In this document: one piece after another, positions 42,609 through 51,055 of the stretch | Position numbering within the stretch: the first letter of the stretch is position 1 | Layout: each line of letters begins with the position of its first letter | DNA from: Actinocorallia sp. API 0066 | Lineage (GTDB): Bacteria; Actinomycetota; Actinomycetes; Streptosporangiales; Streptosporangiaceae | Direction: 5' to 3' | DNA: 64,000 bases | Assembly: GCF_020991275.1 (NCBI RefSeq) | Contig: NZ_JAJLQY010000015.1 | Location: 62,001-126,000, forward strand | Notes under the pieces: model-generated | Databases searched by the model: none | Told to the model about the DNA's origin: nothing | Seen by the model: only the letters and a program-made list of their open reading frames with translations | Position numbers and translations under genes: made by a program

Positions 42609-43829
42609 TCAGGTCCGTGCGGTCTTGAGCCAGCCTTGCTTGCCGGAGAGCGCCCGCCACAGGGCCCACCACCCGGCGAGGAACCAGAGGTAGCCGTACA
42701 GGACGTAGGCGTGTCCGAGGAGGAGGACGCGCAGCCGTCCGACCTCCTTCTCCCGCTTCCGGTAGACGTACGCGTACACGCTCGCCAGCCCGAACGTGAT
42801 CGTGTAGAACCACACGAACCACAGCGGGCTGAGCGCGCCGCGCCACACCGCGTCGGCGAACGCGACGGCGAAGCTGACCGGCAGCAGCGAGGTGAGCAGC
42901 AGCAGCGCCGGGCTCGACAGGTGGTAGAGGAGGTCGGCCGCCGCCCTGCCGTCGATCGTGCGCAGGATCAGCGGGTAGAGCTTGCGGGCGGCCTGCATGT
43001 GGCCCTGGAACCAGCGGGAGCGCTGGCGGACCAGTCGGCCCGGCGTGAGGACCGCTTGCTGGGAGACGGCGGCCGCGCCGCAGAAGGCGTTGGTCCAGCC
43101 TGCGGCGATGAGCCTTACGCCGAGATCGAGGTCTTCGGTAAGGCAGTCGCTCCAGGGGTCCTCGTTCAGGGAGTCCAGCGCGGAAAGCCGCATGAACTGC
43201 CCGTTCCCGCCCATGCCGACGCTGCCCAGGTGTCGCCGGGCGTTCTGGAAGATCTCGCCGTAGACGACGAACTCCATGTCCTGGAGCCGGGCCAGCACAC
43301 CGCGGTCGCGGTTGTACATGCGGACGCCGATCTGCACCGCGCCGATCCGTGGGTCGTCGAAGTACGGGTCGACGGCCTGGACGGCGTGCGGGTCGAGCCT
43401 GCCGTCGGCGTCCACCACACAGACGACGACGTCGGCGGGGTCGTGGCCGTCGAGCAGGCCGGACGCGCGCAGGTGGGCGAGGCCCGCGTTGAGCGCGGCG
43501 CCCTTGCCGTGGCGGGCGTCCGGCGGCGTCCGGCGGTAGAGGACGGCGTCGCCCGCGGCCCGGACGAGCTCGGCGGTCCGGTCGTCTGAGGCGTCGTCGA
43601 CGACGACGGTGAGGGTCTTACCGGGCAGTCCGGAAAGTCGGTCGAGGCTGGACCGGATAACGGCTTCCTCGTTCAGGCAGGCCACCAGGAACACATAAAA
43701 ACGTGGATTTCTGGTCTGCCCGTTATGTGCCCTGTAGCGCCGTCGGGACAGCAGGAACATGCCGCTGTTGTAGCCGACCGCCAGCGCGATCATGGCGAGG
43801 CTGAGGGCGACGCCGACGATGGTGATCAC
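42609..43829 (-). CDS. Processive membrane glycosyltransferase, family 2
   Basis: A 406-residue synthase with one N-terminal helix (ITIVGVALSLAMIALAVGY) and three or four C-terminal helices. The GT-A core has FLVACLNEEAVIRSSLDRL, VVVDDASDD, the metal-binding VCVVDADGRLDP, TEDLDLGVRLIAAGW and the processive QRSRWFQGH motif. This is the BcsA/PgaC/HasA layout, which extends and exports a polysaccharide such as poly-GlcNAc or a mixed GlcNAc/ManNAc polymer. The GTG start overlaps the preceding small gene (GTGA). wecB follows. Confidence 0.95.
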   Translation of the reverse strand: MITIVGVALSLAMIALAVGYNSGMFLLSRRRYRAHNGQTRNPRFYVFLVACLNEEAVIRSSLDRLSGLPGKTLTVVVDDASDDRTAELVRAAGDAVLYRRTPPDARHGKGAALNAGLAHLRASGLLDGHDPADVVVCVVDADGRLDPHAVQAVDPYFDDPRIGAVQIGVRMYNRDRGVLARLQDMEFVVYGEIFQNARRHLGSVGMGGNGQFMRLSALDSLNEDPWSDCLTEDLDLGVRLIAAGWTNAFCGAAAVSQQAVLTPGRLVRQRSRWFQGHMQAARKLYPLILRTIDGRAAADLLYHLSSPALLLLTSLLPVSFAVAFADAVWRGALSPLWFVWFYTITFGLASVYAYVYRKREKEVGRLRVLLLGHAYVLYGYLWFLAGWWALWRALSGKQGWLKTART

Positions 43830-44032
43830 AGCGCGCGGCCCGGCCTGGATCGTGTCGCGCGCAGTCGAAGGCGGGCGATGAAGACGCCGACAAAAAAGAG
43901 CAGATAGAGGCCAAAACCCAGTCCCGCGACGGTGAGCAGGACGCGCGCCACCTGGACCGGGGGCGACGCACCGGGCAGGGCGGCGACCCCCAGCAGGGCA
44001 AGGAGCGTGCCGAAAGGCACCTTCACATACAT
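43826..44032 (-). CDS. Small two-helix membrane protein of the polysaccharide operon
   Basis: A 68-residue protein from the ATG at 44032 (GGGGATGGA before it); a longer form of 91 residues is possible from 44101. Two hydrophobic segments (FGTLLALLGVAALPG and VLLTVAGLGFGLYLLFFVGVFIA) and a basic C-terminus. I do not recognise a family. Its stop overlaps the GT2 start, so it is translationally coupled to the synthase, as with small accessory subunits (PgaD-like) of PNAG synthases. Confidence 0.75.
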   Translation of the reverse strand: MYVKVPFGTLLALLGVAALPGASPPVQVARVLLTVAGLGFGLYLLFFVGVFIARLRLRATRSRPGRAL

Positions 44033-44332
44033 TCCATCCCCGTTAATCAAATGTCCATAGACCGGACCTTTGGTGTGCATGACCGTGCCGGAAGGCCGCA
44101 CCTCCGACGTGACGCCCCCTGACGATCAAGCGACGACCGCAGGATATCTTGATCATCCATATTTGGCTAGAAGAGTTCATATTGCTAATGAACTGTTCAC
44201 TTTTATTACATTTGATGAACTACGTTAAGCATGGACTGGGTTGTTCCGTGCCGTTCATACTGTCGCGCGGGGGTCCCTCGGGGCAGGGTCAGGGCCGCCA
44301 ATAGGGACAATCGGAGGGCTAAGTCCAGAGAT
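44033..44332. promoter_or_regulatory. Divergent AT-rich regulatory region of the polysaccharide locus
   Basis: This 300-base region lies between the synthase operon and the deacetylase operon. Its middle is very AT-rich for this genome. AGTTCAT-7 bases-ATGAACT forms a perfect inverted repeat at 44174-44194, and ATGAACT recurs at about 44215, so three half-sites of one motif are arranged within 50 bases. This is a likely operator for a regulator that controls both sides. Confidence 0.6.
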
Positions 44333-46147
44333 ATGCGGATAAAACGGATACTTGTCGCGTTCGCCGTGCTCGGGGGGCTGCTGGCGGCACCGGGCGGGAC
44401 CGCCCACGCGGGGTCGTTCGCCGCCCCCTCGAAGTTCACGATCCCCGCGGCGGGCGAGCGCAGCACCGTCTTCAACGCGCTGGCCGACCAGATCCGGCTA
44501 CGCGAACGCGCCCGCCGGAAGGACCCGCGCGGCACCGTCAAACCACTGCCCGAGGCCAAGCGGAAGCGGATCGCGCAACCCGCCGCGCTCCGGCTCCGGC
44601 TCGTCTCCGGGCCACGTGTGGTCACCGCCGCCGCCGACCCCGCGCCGTCCGCGCTCGTGCTCTACGACAACGCCGGACCCTACGGATTCCTCGGCGAGCT
44701 GTACGGCATCGCGACCGCCAACCTCGCTGGCCACTTCGGGACGGTCACCGTCAAACCGGTACAGGATTATGTCGAAGGGGAAACGGAGGATTACACCGCC
44801 ACGATCTACATCGGCTCGACGTACTACGGCGGCGGTATCCCCGACGCGATCCCCGACGAGTTCTACGGCGACGTCGCCAGCACCACCAAGCCCGTCGTGT
44901 GGATCGGGATGAACATCTGGAACCTCGCCAACAAGATCGGCGTGTCCACGTTCAGCACCAAGTACGGGTGGGACGCCACCAACTCGTTCTTCGGCGGCGT
45001 CGGCACCGCGCGCGTCGACTACAAGGGCCAGCCCCTCACCCGGACCATCCCGACGGCGGGCGACGGCGGCGTCATCAAGCCCTACGTCACCAACCCCGGG
45101 ATCGTCACCCAGCTCGCCACCGGCCAGGACCCGGTGACGACACCCGCGACGCCCTTCCCGTGGGCCATCCGCTCGTCCAACCTGACCTACCTCGGCGAGA
45201 TCCCCTACGCGTACGTCAACGAGACCGACCGCGTCATCGCCTGGCATGACCTCCTGTTCGACGCGCTTGCCCCGGGTACCACGACCAGGCACCGGGCCAT
45301 ACTGCGGCTGGAGGACATCAGCCCGAACAGCGACCCCGAGGAACTCCAGGACATCGCCGAGTACCTCGCGCAGGCCGACATCCCCTACGCGTTCCAGCTC
45401 GTCCCGCGCTACGAGGACCCCAACGGCACCTACAACGACGACGTGCCCGAGACCGTCCAGCTCCAGGACAGCCCCGACCTCATCGAGGTCCTCGAATACA
45501 TGCTCAACAACGGCGGCCGCCTCATCCAGCACGGCTACACCCACCAGAACGGCAGCGCCCCCAACCCGTACAACGGGGTCACCGGCGATGACTTCGAGTT
45601 CTACCGGGCACACGTGGACGAGAACGACAGCGTGATCCTCGACGGGCCCGTCATCGGCGACTCCGTCACCTGGGCCACCAACCGGATCACCACCGGACGG
45701 GCGCTGTACGCCCAGCACGACCTGCCCACCCCGACGATCTGGACGACCCCGCACTACGCCGCCTCGATCGACGACTACACGGCCATCAAGAACATCTTCG
45801 CGGCAGCGCTCGAAAGGCGGATCTACCCGTCCGGGACGCTCGCGGGCGGCACCCTCGACTACACGAGGATCATCGGCCAGTTCTTCCCCTACCCGGTGAC
45901 CGACGTGACCGGCGGCAAGGTCCTGCCCGAGAACCTCGGCAACTACGAGCCCGAGGCGTACAACAACCACCCGGCGCGCTTCCCGGAGGACCTCATCCGG
46001 GCCGCCGAGTACAACCTCGCCGTACGCGACGGCTTCGCCTCGTTCTTCTACCACCCGTACTTCCCGGTGGCCCCCCTCCAGGAGACCGTCGAGGGCATCC
46101 AGAACCTCGGCTACACCTTCGTGGACCCGGCTACCGTCATCCCGTGA
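44333..46147 (+). CDS. Secreted DUF2334 deacetylase-like protein
   Basis: A 604-residue exported protein starting at ATG 44333 with a signal peptide (ILVAFAVLGGLLAAPGGTAHA). Residues 100-310 are a Rossmann-like accessory part (PSALVLYDNAGPYGFLGELYGIATANLAGHFG). From residue about 315 comes DUF2334, a carbohydrate-esterase-like barrel with ILRLEDISPNSDPEELQDIAEYLAQADIPYAFQLVPRY, LIQHGYTHQN and the late FFYHPYF. The Asp and His residues fit a deacetylase metal site. It probably de-N-acetylates the exported polymer, as PgaB or PelA do. The stop overlaps the GH gene start (GTGA). Confidence 0.9.
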   Translation: MRIKRILVAFAVLGGLLAAPGGTAHAGSFAAPSKFTIPAAGERSTVFNALADQIRLRERARRKDPRGTVKPLPEAKRKRIAQPAALRLRLVSGPRVVTAAADPAPSALVLYDNAGPYGFLGELYGIATANLAGHFGTVTVKPVQDYVEGETEDYTATIYIGSTYYGGGIPDAIPDEFYGDVASTTKPVVWIGMNIWNLANKIGVSTFSTKYGWDATNSFFGGVGTARVDYKGQPLTRTIPTAGDGGVIKPYVTNPGIVTQLATGQDPVTTPATPFPWAIRSSNLTYLGEIPYAYVNETDRVIAWHDLLFDALAPGTTTRHRAILRLEDISPNSDPEELQDIAEYLAQADIPYAFQLVPRYEDPNGTYNDDVPETVQLQDSPDLIEVLEYMLNNGGRLIQHGYTHQNGSAPNPYNGVTGDDFEFYRAHVDENDSVILDGPVIGDSVTWATNRITTGRALYAQHDLPTPTIWTTPHYAASIDDYTAIKNIFAAALERRIYPSGTLAGGTLDYTRIIGQFFPYPVTDVTGGKVLPENLGNYEPEAYNNHPARFPEDLIRAAEYNLAVRDGFASFFYHPYFPVAPLQETVEGIQNLGYTFVDPATVIP

Positions 46148-47169
46148 CGACCGCACGTCCGGCTTCGGCGCTGGCGGCGGCCCTCCTCCTGGGGGCCGCC
46201 GCCTGCGCCGCGCCGCACGCCGCCGCGCCGCCGCGCCAGTACGGCTTCGCCCTCCCGTCCTGGACGGAGACGGACTACGCCTCGCCGGTGGCGGCCACCC
46301 ATGTCGCGTCCCTCGCCGCGACGGGCGCGGGCTGGATCCAGCTCACCCCGACCTGGTACCAGTCCGACCCCGCCGCGTCGGCCATCGGACGCACCGAGGA
46401 GACCGCCTCGGACGCGTCACTCCGCCACGTCGTCGCGCTGGCCCGCAGGCACGGCCTGAAGATCCTCCTGAAACCGCACCTCGATCTTCCCGACGACCGC
46501 GACAGGGCCGAGATCCGCCCCCACGACCTCGCCGCCTGGTTCACCTCCTATCGCGCATTCCTCCTCCACTACGCCCGCCTGGCCGCCTCCCTCAACATCG
46601 AGGAGTTCGCCGTGGGCACCGAACTCGCCGGAGTCCAGGCCCACCGCACCGAGTGGCTGGACGTCATCGCCGCCGTCCGCGCCCTCTACCCGGGCGAACT
46701 CACCTACGCCGCCAACTACGACTCCTACAGCTCCGTCCCCTTCTGGGACGCCCTGGACCTCATCGGCATAGACGCCTACTGGCCCCTCGCCTCAAGCCCC
46801 ACCACCTCCGTCGCCGCCCTACGCCGAGCCTGGTCCCCCCACGTCAAAGCCCTGTCCTCCTTCTCCGCCACCCACAACAAGCCCATCCTCTTCACCGAAG
46901 CCGGTTACACCAGCCAACGCGGCACCACCACCGCCCCCTACTCCTGGACCCTCTCCACCACCCCCGCCCCAAAAGAACAAGCCGCCGCCTACAAGGCCCT
47001 CCTCACCACCTTCACCCCCCACCCCTGGTGGCACGGCGTCCACTTCTGGATGTGGGACGCCTTCCCCAACAGCGAAGACCCCACCCCCTCCCTCTCCTAC
47101 ACCCCCCACAAAAAACCAGCCGAAAAGCTACTCCCCCCTTACTTCCAGCACCCCACCCGCTCCCCATGA
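46144..47169 (+). CDS. Secreted GH113-like glycoside hydrolase
   Basis: A 341-residue TIM-barrel hydrolase with a lipoprotein-like signal (ALAAALLLGAAAC). Marks of GH113: WIQLTPTWYQSDPAAS, KILLKPHLDLPDD, the acid/base Glu in FAVGTELAGVQ, LIGIDAYWPLA, the nucleophile Glu in ILFTEAGYTS and HFWMWDAFPNSEDPTPSLSY. The family cuts beta-mannans or related chains. With DUF2334 upstream, it mirrors the deacetylase-hydrolase pairing of exopolysaccharide export systems. The third codon positions of the last 60 codons are unusually C-rich. The stop overlaps the next start (ATGA). Confidence 0.9.
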   Translation: MTTARPASALAAALLLGAAACAAPHAAAPPRQYGFALPSWTETDYASPVAATHVASLAATGAGWIQLTPTWYQSDPAASAIGRTEETASDASLRHVVALARRHGLKILLKPHLDLPDDRDRAEIRPHDLAAWFTSYRAFLLHYARLAASLNIEEFAVGTELAGVQAHRTEWLDVIAAVRALYPGELTYAANYDSYSSVPFWDALDLIGIDAYWPLASSPTTSVAALRRAWSPHVKALSSFSATHNKPILFTEAGYTSQRGTTTAPYSWTLSTTPAPKEQAAAYKALLTTFTPHPWWHGVHFWMWDAFPNSEDPTPSLSYTPHKKPAEKLLPPYFQHPTRSP

Positions 47170-47957
47170 ACACCAGCGTCGAGCGAACACTGCGCCACCG
47201 CGTCGCCGAACTCGACGCCGCACACCCCTGGTTCGACAGCGACCTCGACCACTTCGCCGACGTCATGTCCGAGCACACCGACACCAGGGCGGCAGCGGAA
47301 TGTGGGGACGGGGTCGGGGATCCGGAGGCGGCGGATCGGATCGTCGGGGGCTGTCGGCTGCTTGACGTCATCGCCGAACGTGACGCGGACCTGGTCGCCG
47401 GGCCGCTGTGCCTGTCACGTCAGCACTGGACGGGGACGGGCCGGGAGGACGTCGCGCCGGAGCCACGGCTGACGCCGTCGAAGGCGCTCTTCGTTCCTCC
47501 GGAGACGGCGCAGGGGGATCTTCTCAGCGCCAAGCCGTTCGACGTCGGTCTGTTCACCTCGACGTGTGCGAGCGAAGGCCGCAGCATGTGGCGCGCCTAC
47601 CTCGACGGTTACCTAGGATCCGACCTCTTCCCGCTGCCGTGGCGGACCTGGCATCTTCGGCCCGGCGGTGGGGGGATTCGGGTGCGGGAGATCACGGATG
47701 CGAAGAGCTGGGTGGAGTTTGTGGCTGAGTATCCCCGGGGGGACGGCGGGATCGTCTATCCGGACTGGCGGCGGGTTGGTCGGGACTTCGCGGGGGTGCA
47801 CATGACGTTGCGGGCGATAGCGGCCACGCAGGGGTTGTGCTTTCCCGTGTCGGGCGGGTTGACGGCGGCGCCGTACTGGGACGTCGAGTCGACGTTGTGG
47901 CTTCGGTGGGTGTTCGGTGGGGACGCGGTTCTTCAGGAGGTCGTCGAGGAGGAATGA
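47166..47957 (+). CDS. Uncharacterised protein in the deacetylase/hydrolase operon
   Basis: A 263-residue soluble protein starting at ATG 47166 that overlaps the hydrolase stop. I do not recognise it. It has two acidic helices at the start (RHRVAELDAAHPWFDSDLDHFADVM), two or three Cys (AAECGDG; GGCRLLD; LCLSRQHW) and aromatic-rich motifs later (PLPWRTWHLRPGGGGIRVREITDAKSWVEF; APYWDVESTLWLRWVF). No signal peptide, so it is cytosolic. Translation coupling links it to the operon, but the role is unknown. Confidence 0.7.
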   Translation: MNTSVERTLRHRVAELDAAHPWFDSDLDHFADVMSEHTDTRAAAECGDGVGDPEAADRIVGGCRLLDVIAERDADLVAGPLCLSRQHWTGTGREDVAPEPRLTPSKALFVPPETAQGDLLSAKPFDVGLFTSTCASEGRSMWRAYLDGYLGSDLFPLPWRTWHLRPGGGGIRVREITDAKSWVEFVAEYPRGDGGIVYPDWRRVGRDFAGVHMTLRAIAATQGLCFPVSGGLTAAPYWDVESTLWLRWVFGGDAVLQEVVEEE

Positions 47958-48009
47958 CCGAGCACGCGGTGGGAGCGGCGTTCCGGTGCCGGAGGCTTGG
48001 GCGGATCGG

Positions 48010-48867
48010 TCATGGGGTCAGGTGGGGGGTGAGGAGGGTGGCTACTTCGGGGGTGGCTTGTTCGGGGATCCAGTGGCCGGTGTTGGGGAGGATGTGGAAG
48101 GTGTAGGGGGCGGTGACGTGGTGGCGGGTGAGGGTGGCGGCTTTGGGGCCCAGGGCGGGGTCGGCGTCGCTCCAGACGTACAAGGTGGGGACGGTGACGG
48201 GGGCCAGGCGGCCCGGGGGGTTGAAGGGCATGGCGCGGTACCAGTTGAGGGCGGGGGTGAGGGCGCCTGAGTGGGCTAGGAAGTCGGCGTCCCGGGTGGC
48301 TTCGGCTTCGGTTTTGCCGCTTCGCACGAGTCCGGCGATGAGGCGTGGGCGCGCGCGGCGGTGGAGGGTGCGTAGGGCCACCTCGGGTAGCCACGGTAGC
48401 TGGAAGAAGAACATGTACCAGGACATGAGGGCCTGGCGGCTGGTGAAGAGGGCGCGCATGAACGCGGCGGGGTGCGGGACGGACAGGGCGGTCAGCGTGG
48501 CGACCAGATCCGGCCGGGTCGCGGCGAGCGTCCAGGCGACGGCGGCGCCCCAGTCGTGCCCGACGACGTGCACCTTGCGCCCGCCCAGCCGTGCCTCCTC
48601 GATGAGCGCGACTACGTCGGCGACGAGCTCGGACAGCCGGTAGGCGAACCGCCCGCGCGGCCGGGCCCGTGGCGAGTACCCGCGCTGGTCGGGCGCCAGC
48701 GTCCGGTAGCCCGCGGCGTGCAGCAGCGGCGCGAGCCGGTCCCAGGAGCTGGACGTCTGCGGGAACCCGTGCAGAAGCACCACGACGTCCCCGTCCAGCG
48801 GCCCCCCGTCCACGACGTCGAACACCCAACCGCCCCGCGCGAACGACGTGATCCGCTCCGCACCCAT
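48010..48867 (-). CDS. Alpha/beta hydrolase, epoxide hydrolase/dehalogenase type
   Basis: A 285-residue alpha/beta hydrolase. The oxyanion loop is VVVLLHGFPQTSSSWDRL, the nucleophile elbow VHVVGHDWGAAVAWTLA (Asp nucleophile), which is the epoxide hydrolase/haloalkane dehalogenase type. The acid lies in TLYVWSDADPALG and the His in ILPNTGHWIPEQ. GAPDQRGYSP is the family cap entry. It is divergent from the TetR gene, with an operator-like palindrome between, so it is probably induced by its substrate. Confidence 0.93.
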   Translation of the reverse strand: MGAERITSFARGGWVFDVVDGGPLDGDVVVLLHGFPQTSSSWDRLAPLLHAAGYRTLAPDQRGYSPRARPRGRFAYRLSELVADVVALIEEARLGGRKVHVVGHDWGAAVAWTLAATRPDLVATLTALSVPHPAAFMRALFTSRQALMSWYMFFFQLPWLPEVALRTLHRRARPRLIAGLVRSGKTEAEATRDADFLAHSGALTPALNWYRAMPFNPPGRLAPVTVPTLYVWSDADPALGPKAATLTRHHVTAPYTFHILPNTGHWIPEQATPEVATLLTPHLTP

Positions 48868-48887
48868 GCGTGTCCGCCCTCTCCTCG

Positions 48888-48906
48888 ATGTGATCGATGA
48901 TTACAT
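48888..48906. promoter_or_regulatory. Operator-like palindrome between hydrolase and TetR genes
   Basis: ATGTGATCGATGATTACAT has eight-base arms with one mismatch and a three-base spacer. It lies 21 bases upstream of the hydrolase start and about 43 upstream of the TetR start, where a TetR operator would block both promoters. Confidence 0.65.
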
Positions 48907-48948
48907 TCGCTCCCGGCGCGGGTGTCAAGGTGTGGTACGACTTGTCCG

Positions 48949-49566
48949 GTGAGTTCCCGGGAGACCGGTCGGCCCTACCACCACGGATCCCTGCCGGAGA
49001 CGCTCGTCGCGCACGCGGTCGAGCTGCTGGACGAGGCGGGGCCGGAGGCGGTCGTCGTCCGCGAGGTGGCGCGCCGGGCGGGTGTCTCCCCGGCGGCGCC
49101 GTTCCGGCACTTCGCCGACCGGGCGGCGCTGATGACCGCCGTCACCGAGGCGGTCGCGGTCGATTTCAGCGGGATCCAGCGCGCCGCCGTGGAGTCCGCC
49201 GACGACCTCCCGTTCCGCGCGCTCGGCACCGCTTTTGTGCACTACGCCCTGACTTATCCGCACCGGTTCGCCCTGCTGCGCGCCGCCGTCTTCGGCGCGA
49301 CCCGCGCCCCGGCGCTGGAGGCGGGCCACCGCGCCTTCACCGAGGCCGTCACCGACCTCATCGTCGCCGGGCAGCGCCGCGGCGACCTCCGCGCGGCCGA
49401 CCCCCGCCTCGTCCGCGTCACCGCCCAGGCCCTCGTCTACGGCCTCTCCCAGATGTTCGTGGACGGCTACCTGGACCCCACCGACGCCGACACCCTGATC
49501 ACCGAGACCATCGCCCTCTTCGGCCTGGGCGTCCTCCCCGAAACCCACCCGGCCCGCCCCACCTAG
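48949..49566 (+). CDS. TetR-family regulator
   Basis: A 205-residue TetR-type regulator from GTG 48949. The HTH reads VVREVARRAGVSPAAPFRHFADRAALMTAV. The C-terminal ligand domain (PFRALGTAFVHYALTYPHRFALLRAAVFG) is of the WHG/TetR_C_33 kind that binds lipophilic ligands. No ribosome-binding site precedes the start, so a leaderless transcript is possible. It is divergent from the hydrolase and probably represses it and itself through the palindrome between them. Confidence 0.92.
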   Translation: MSSRETGRPYHHGSLPETLVAHAVELLDEAGPEAVVVREVARRAGVSPAAPFRHFADRAALMTAVTEAVAVDFSGIQRAAVESADDLPFRALGTAFVHYALTYPHRFALLRAAVFGATRAPALEAGHRAFTEAVTDLIVAGQRRGDLRAADPRLVRVTAQALVYGLSQMFVDGYLDPTDADTLITETIALFGLGVLPETHPARPT

Positions 49567-49626
49567 CCGACGGACCATCACCGAACCGCCACACGGCACG
49601 GCGGGCGGTCGGTGGGAACGGGGGAG

Positions 49627-49663
49627 CCCTGCGGGTGGGCCGGGGAGAGGCCCGCCCGCAGGG
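49627..49663. terminator. Strong bidirectional hairpin between TetR and M23 genes
   Basis: CCCTGCGGGTGGGCC, a seven-base loop, then GGCCCGCCCGCAGGG pair over 15 bases with one G/T wobble. It lies between convergent genes and can stop both. Confidence 0.85.
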
Positions 49664-49685
49664 CGGTGGGGGTGGGAGGGAAGGG

Positions 49686-51017
49686 TTAGCGGCCGGTGAG
49701 GGAGTGGGCGGGGCCGCCTACCTTGGTCCAGGTGGTGCCGGAGCCGGTCCACTGGAAGACGGCGGTGCGGTCGGGGCTGAGGCCGTAGACGTGGTTGCCG
49801 GTGACGGCGAACTGGGCGCCGGGGCCGCCGATCTTGGACCAGTTCTCGGGGGTGCCGTTGTAGCGGTAGAGGTCGCCGGTGGACGGGTTGGTGGCGAAGA
49901 GGCCCGCGCCGCCCGCGTAGAGGGTGGCTGCGGCGCCGCCCACCTTGGTCCAGGTGGTGCCGGAGCCGGTCCACTGGAAGACGGCGGTGCGGTCGGGGCT
50001 GAGGCCGTAGACGTGGTTGCCGGTGACGGCGAACTGGGCGCCGGGGCCGCCGACCTTGCTCCAGTTCTCGGGGGTGCCGTTGTAGCGGTAGAGGTCGCCG
50101 GTGGACGGGTTGGTGGCGAAGAGGCCCGCACCGCCCGCGTAGAGGGTGCCTGCGGCGCCGCCCACCTTGGTCCAGGTGGTGCCGGAGCCCGTCCACTGGA
50201 AGACGGCGGTGCCGTCGGGGGAGAGGCCGTACAGGCGGTCGCCGGCGACGGCGAACTGGCGGCCGGGGCCGCCGACCTTGCTCCAGTTCTCGGGGGTGCC
50301 GTTGTAGCGGTAGAGGTCACCCGTGGACGGGTTCGTGGCGAAAAGCCCCGCGCCGCCCGAGTACAGCGCGCCCGCCGCGCCGCCGACCTTTGTCCAGGCG
50401 GTGCCCTGGCCGGAGTACTGGAAGACGCCCGAGCGGTCCGGCGACAGGGCGAACAGGCCGCTCCCGCTCGGCACCGGGTTGCCGCAGTTGCGGCTGACCT
50501 CGAAGTGCTGGTTGTAGGACCAGTTGACGGGCAGGAGGCGGCCGTCGATGGTGGCCTGCACGACGGTGCCGTTCAGCTTCTGCTCGTAGTGCAGGTGCGC
50601 GCCCTGGGACGCGCCGGTGTTGCCGACGGTGCCGAGCTGGCGGCCGCGCTCCACGTTGGCGCCGACGGCGACGTCGCGCCGGTCCAGGTGCAGGTAGCGG
50701 GTCTGCCAGCCGCCGCCGTGGTCGATCACGACGTAGTTCCCGGCGCTGCTGGAGAACTCCGAGATCACGACGCGGCCGGACGCGGAGGCGAGCGTCGGCT
50801 GGCCGAGGGTGGGCCCGCTGGTCGGGATCATGTCGATCATGTACTGGTTGGCGTGGCCGCCGTGGGTGGAGGTCGTCCACCGCTGGCCGCAGGGGACGGG
50901 CAGTTGGAAGGCGGGCTTCTCCGCCGCTCCGGCCGGGGCGGCGGCGGGCAGGGCGGCGACCGGCGCGAGGAACAGCGTCGCCGCCGCCACGAGGCCGATC
51001 CTTCTGAGGATCTTCAT
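49686..51017 (-). CDS. Secreted M23 peptidase with seven-blade lectin-like propeller (copy 1)
   Basis: A 443-residue exported protein (signal peptide ILRRIGLVAAATLFLAPVAAL; AAGGAGA before ATG 51017). Residues 35-175 are a LytM/M23 domain with GGHANQYMID (His55, Asp62) and SQGAHLHYEQ (His143). Residues 187-443 are seven blades in a two-type order, SPDR-type blades of 34-37 residues alternating with ATNPSTGDLY-type blades of about 40. The blades read GLSPDRTAVFQWTGSGTTW then KVGG, and GLFATNPSTGDLYRYNGTPE then NWSKVGG. Sequence resembles tectonin/PLL-type lectins, so binding of a wall or surface sugar is likely. Very similar propellers end the next two genes. Confidence 0.92.
   Translation of the reverse strand: MKILRRIGLVAAATLFLAPVAALPAAAPAGAAEKPAFQLPVPCGQRWTTSTHGGHANQYMIDMIPTSGPTLGQPTLASASGRVVISEFSSSAGNYVVIDHGGGWQTRYLHLDRRDVAVGANVERGRQLGTVGNTGASQGAHLHYEQKLNGTVVQATIDGRLLPVNWSYNQHFEVSRNCGNPVPSGSGLFALSPDRSGVFQYSGQGTAWTKVGGAAGALYSGGAGLFATNPSTGDLYRYNGTPENWSKVGGPGRQFAVAGDRLYGLSPDGTAVFQWTGSGTTWTKVGGAAGTLYAGGAGLFATNPSTGDLYRYNGTPENWSKVGGPGAQFAVTGNHVYGLSPDRTAVFQWTGSGTTWTKVGGAAATLYAGGAGLFATNPSTGDLYRYNGTPENWSKIGGPGAQFAVTGNHVYGLSPDRTAVFQWTGSGTTWTKVGGPAHSLTGR
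49689..50459 (-). repeat. 222-base propeller repeat array, copy 1
   Basis: Coding repeats: the sequence TAGCGGTAGAGGTCGCC recurs with an exact 222-base period (49861, 50083, 50305). Each period encodes two blades (74 residues). Adjacent units are nearly identical over long stretches. Confidence 0.92.
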
Positions 51018-51055
51018 GCGTCTCCTTCGAGGGTGGGGGGTGCGAAGAGCGCGTG

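Noticed and set aside
41013-43589. 858-residue plus-strand frame
   Set aside because: Antisense shadow of wecB and the GT2 gene, which have full sets of family motifs on the minus strand.
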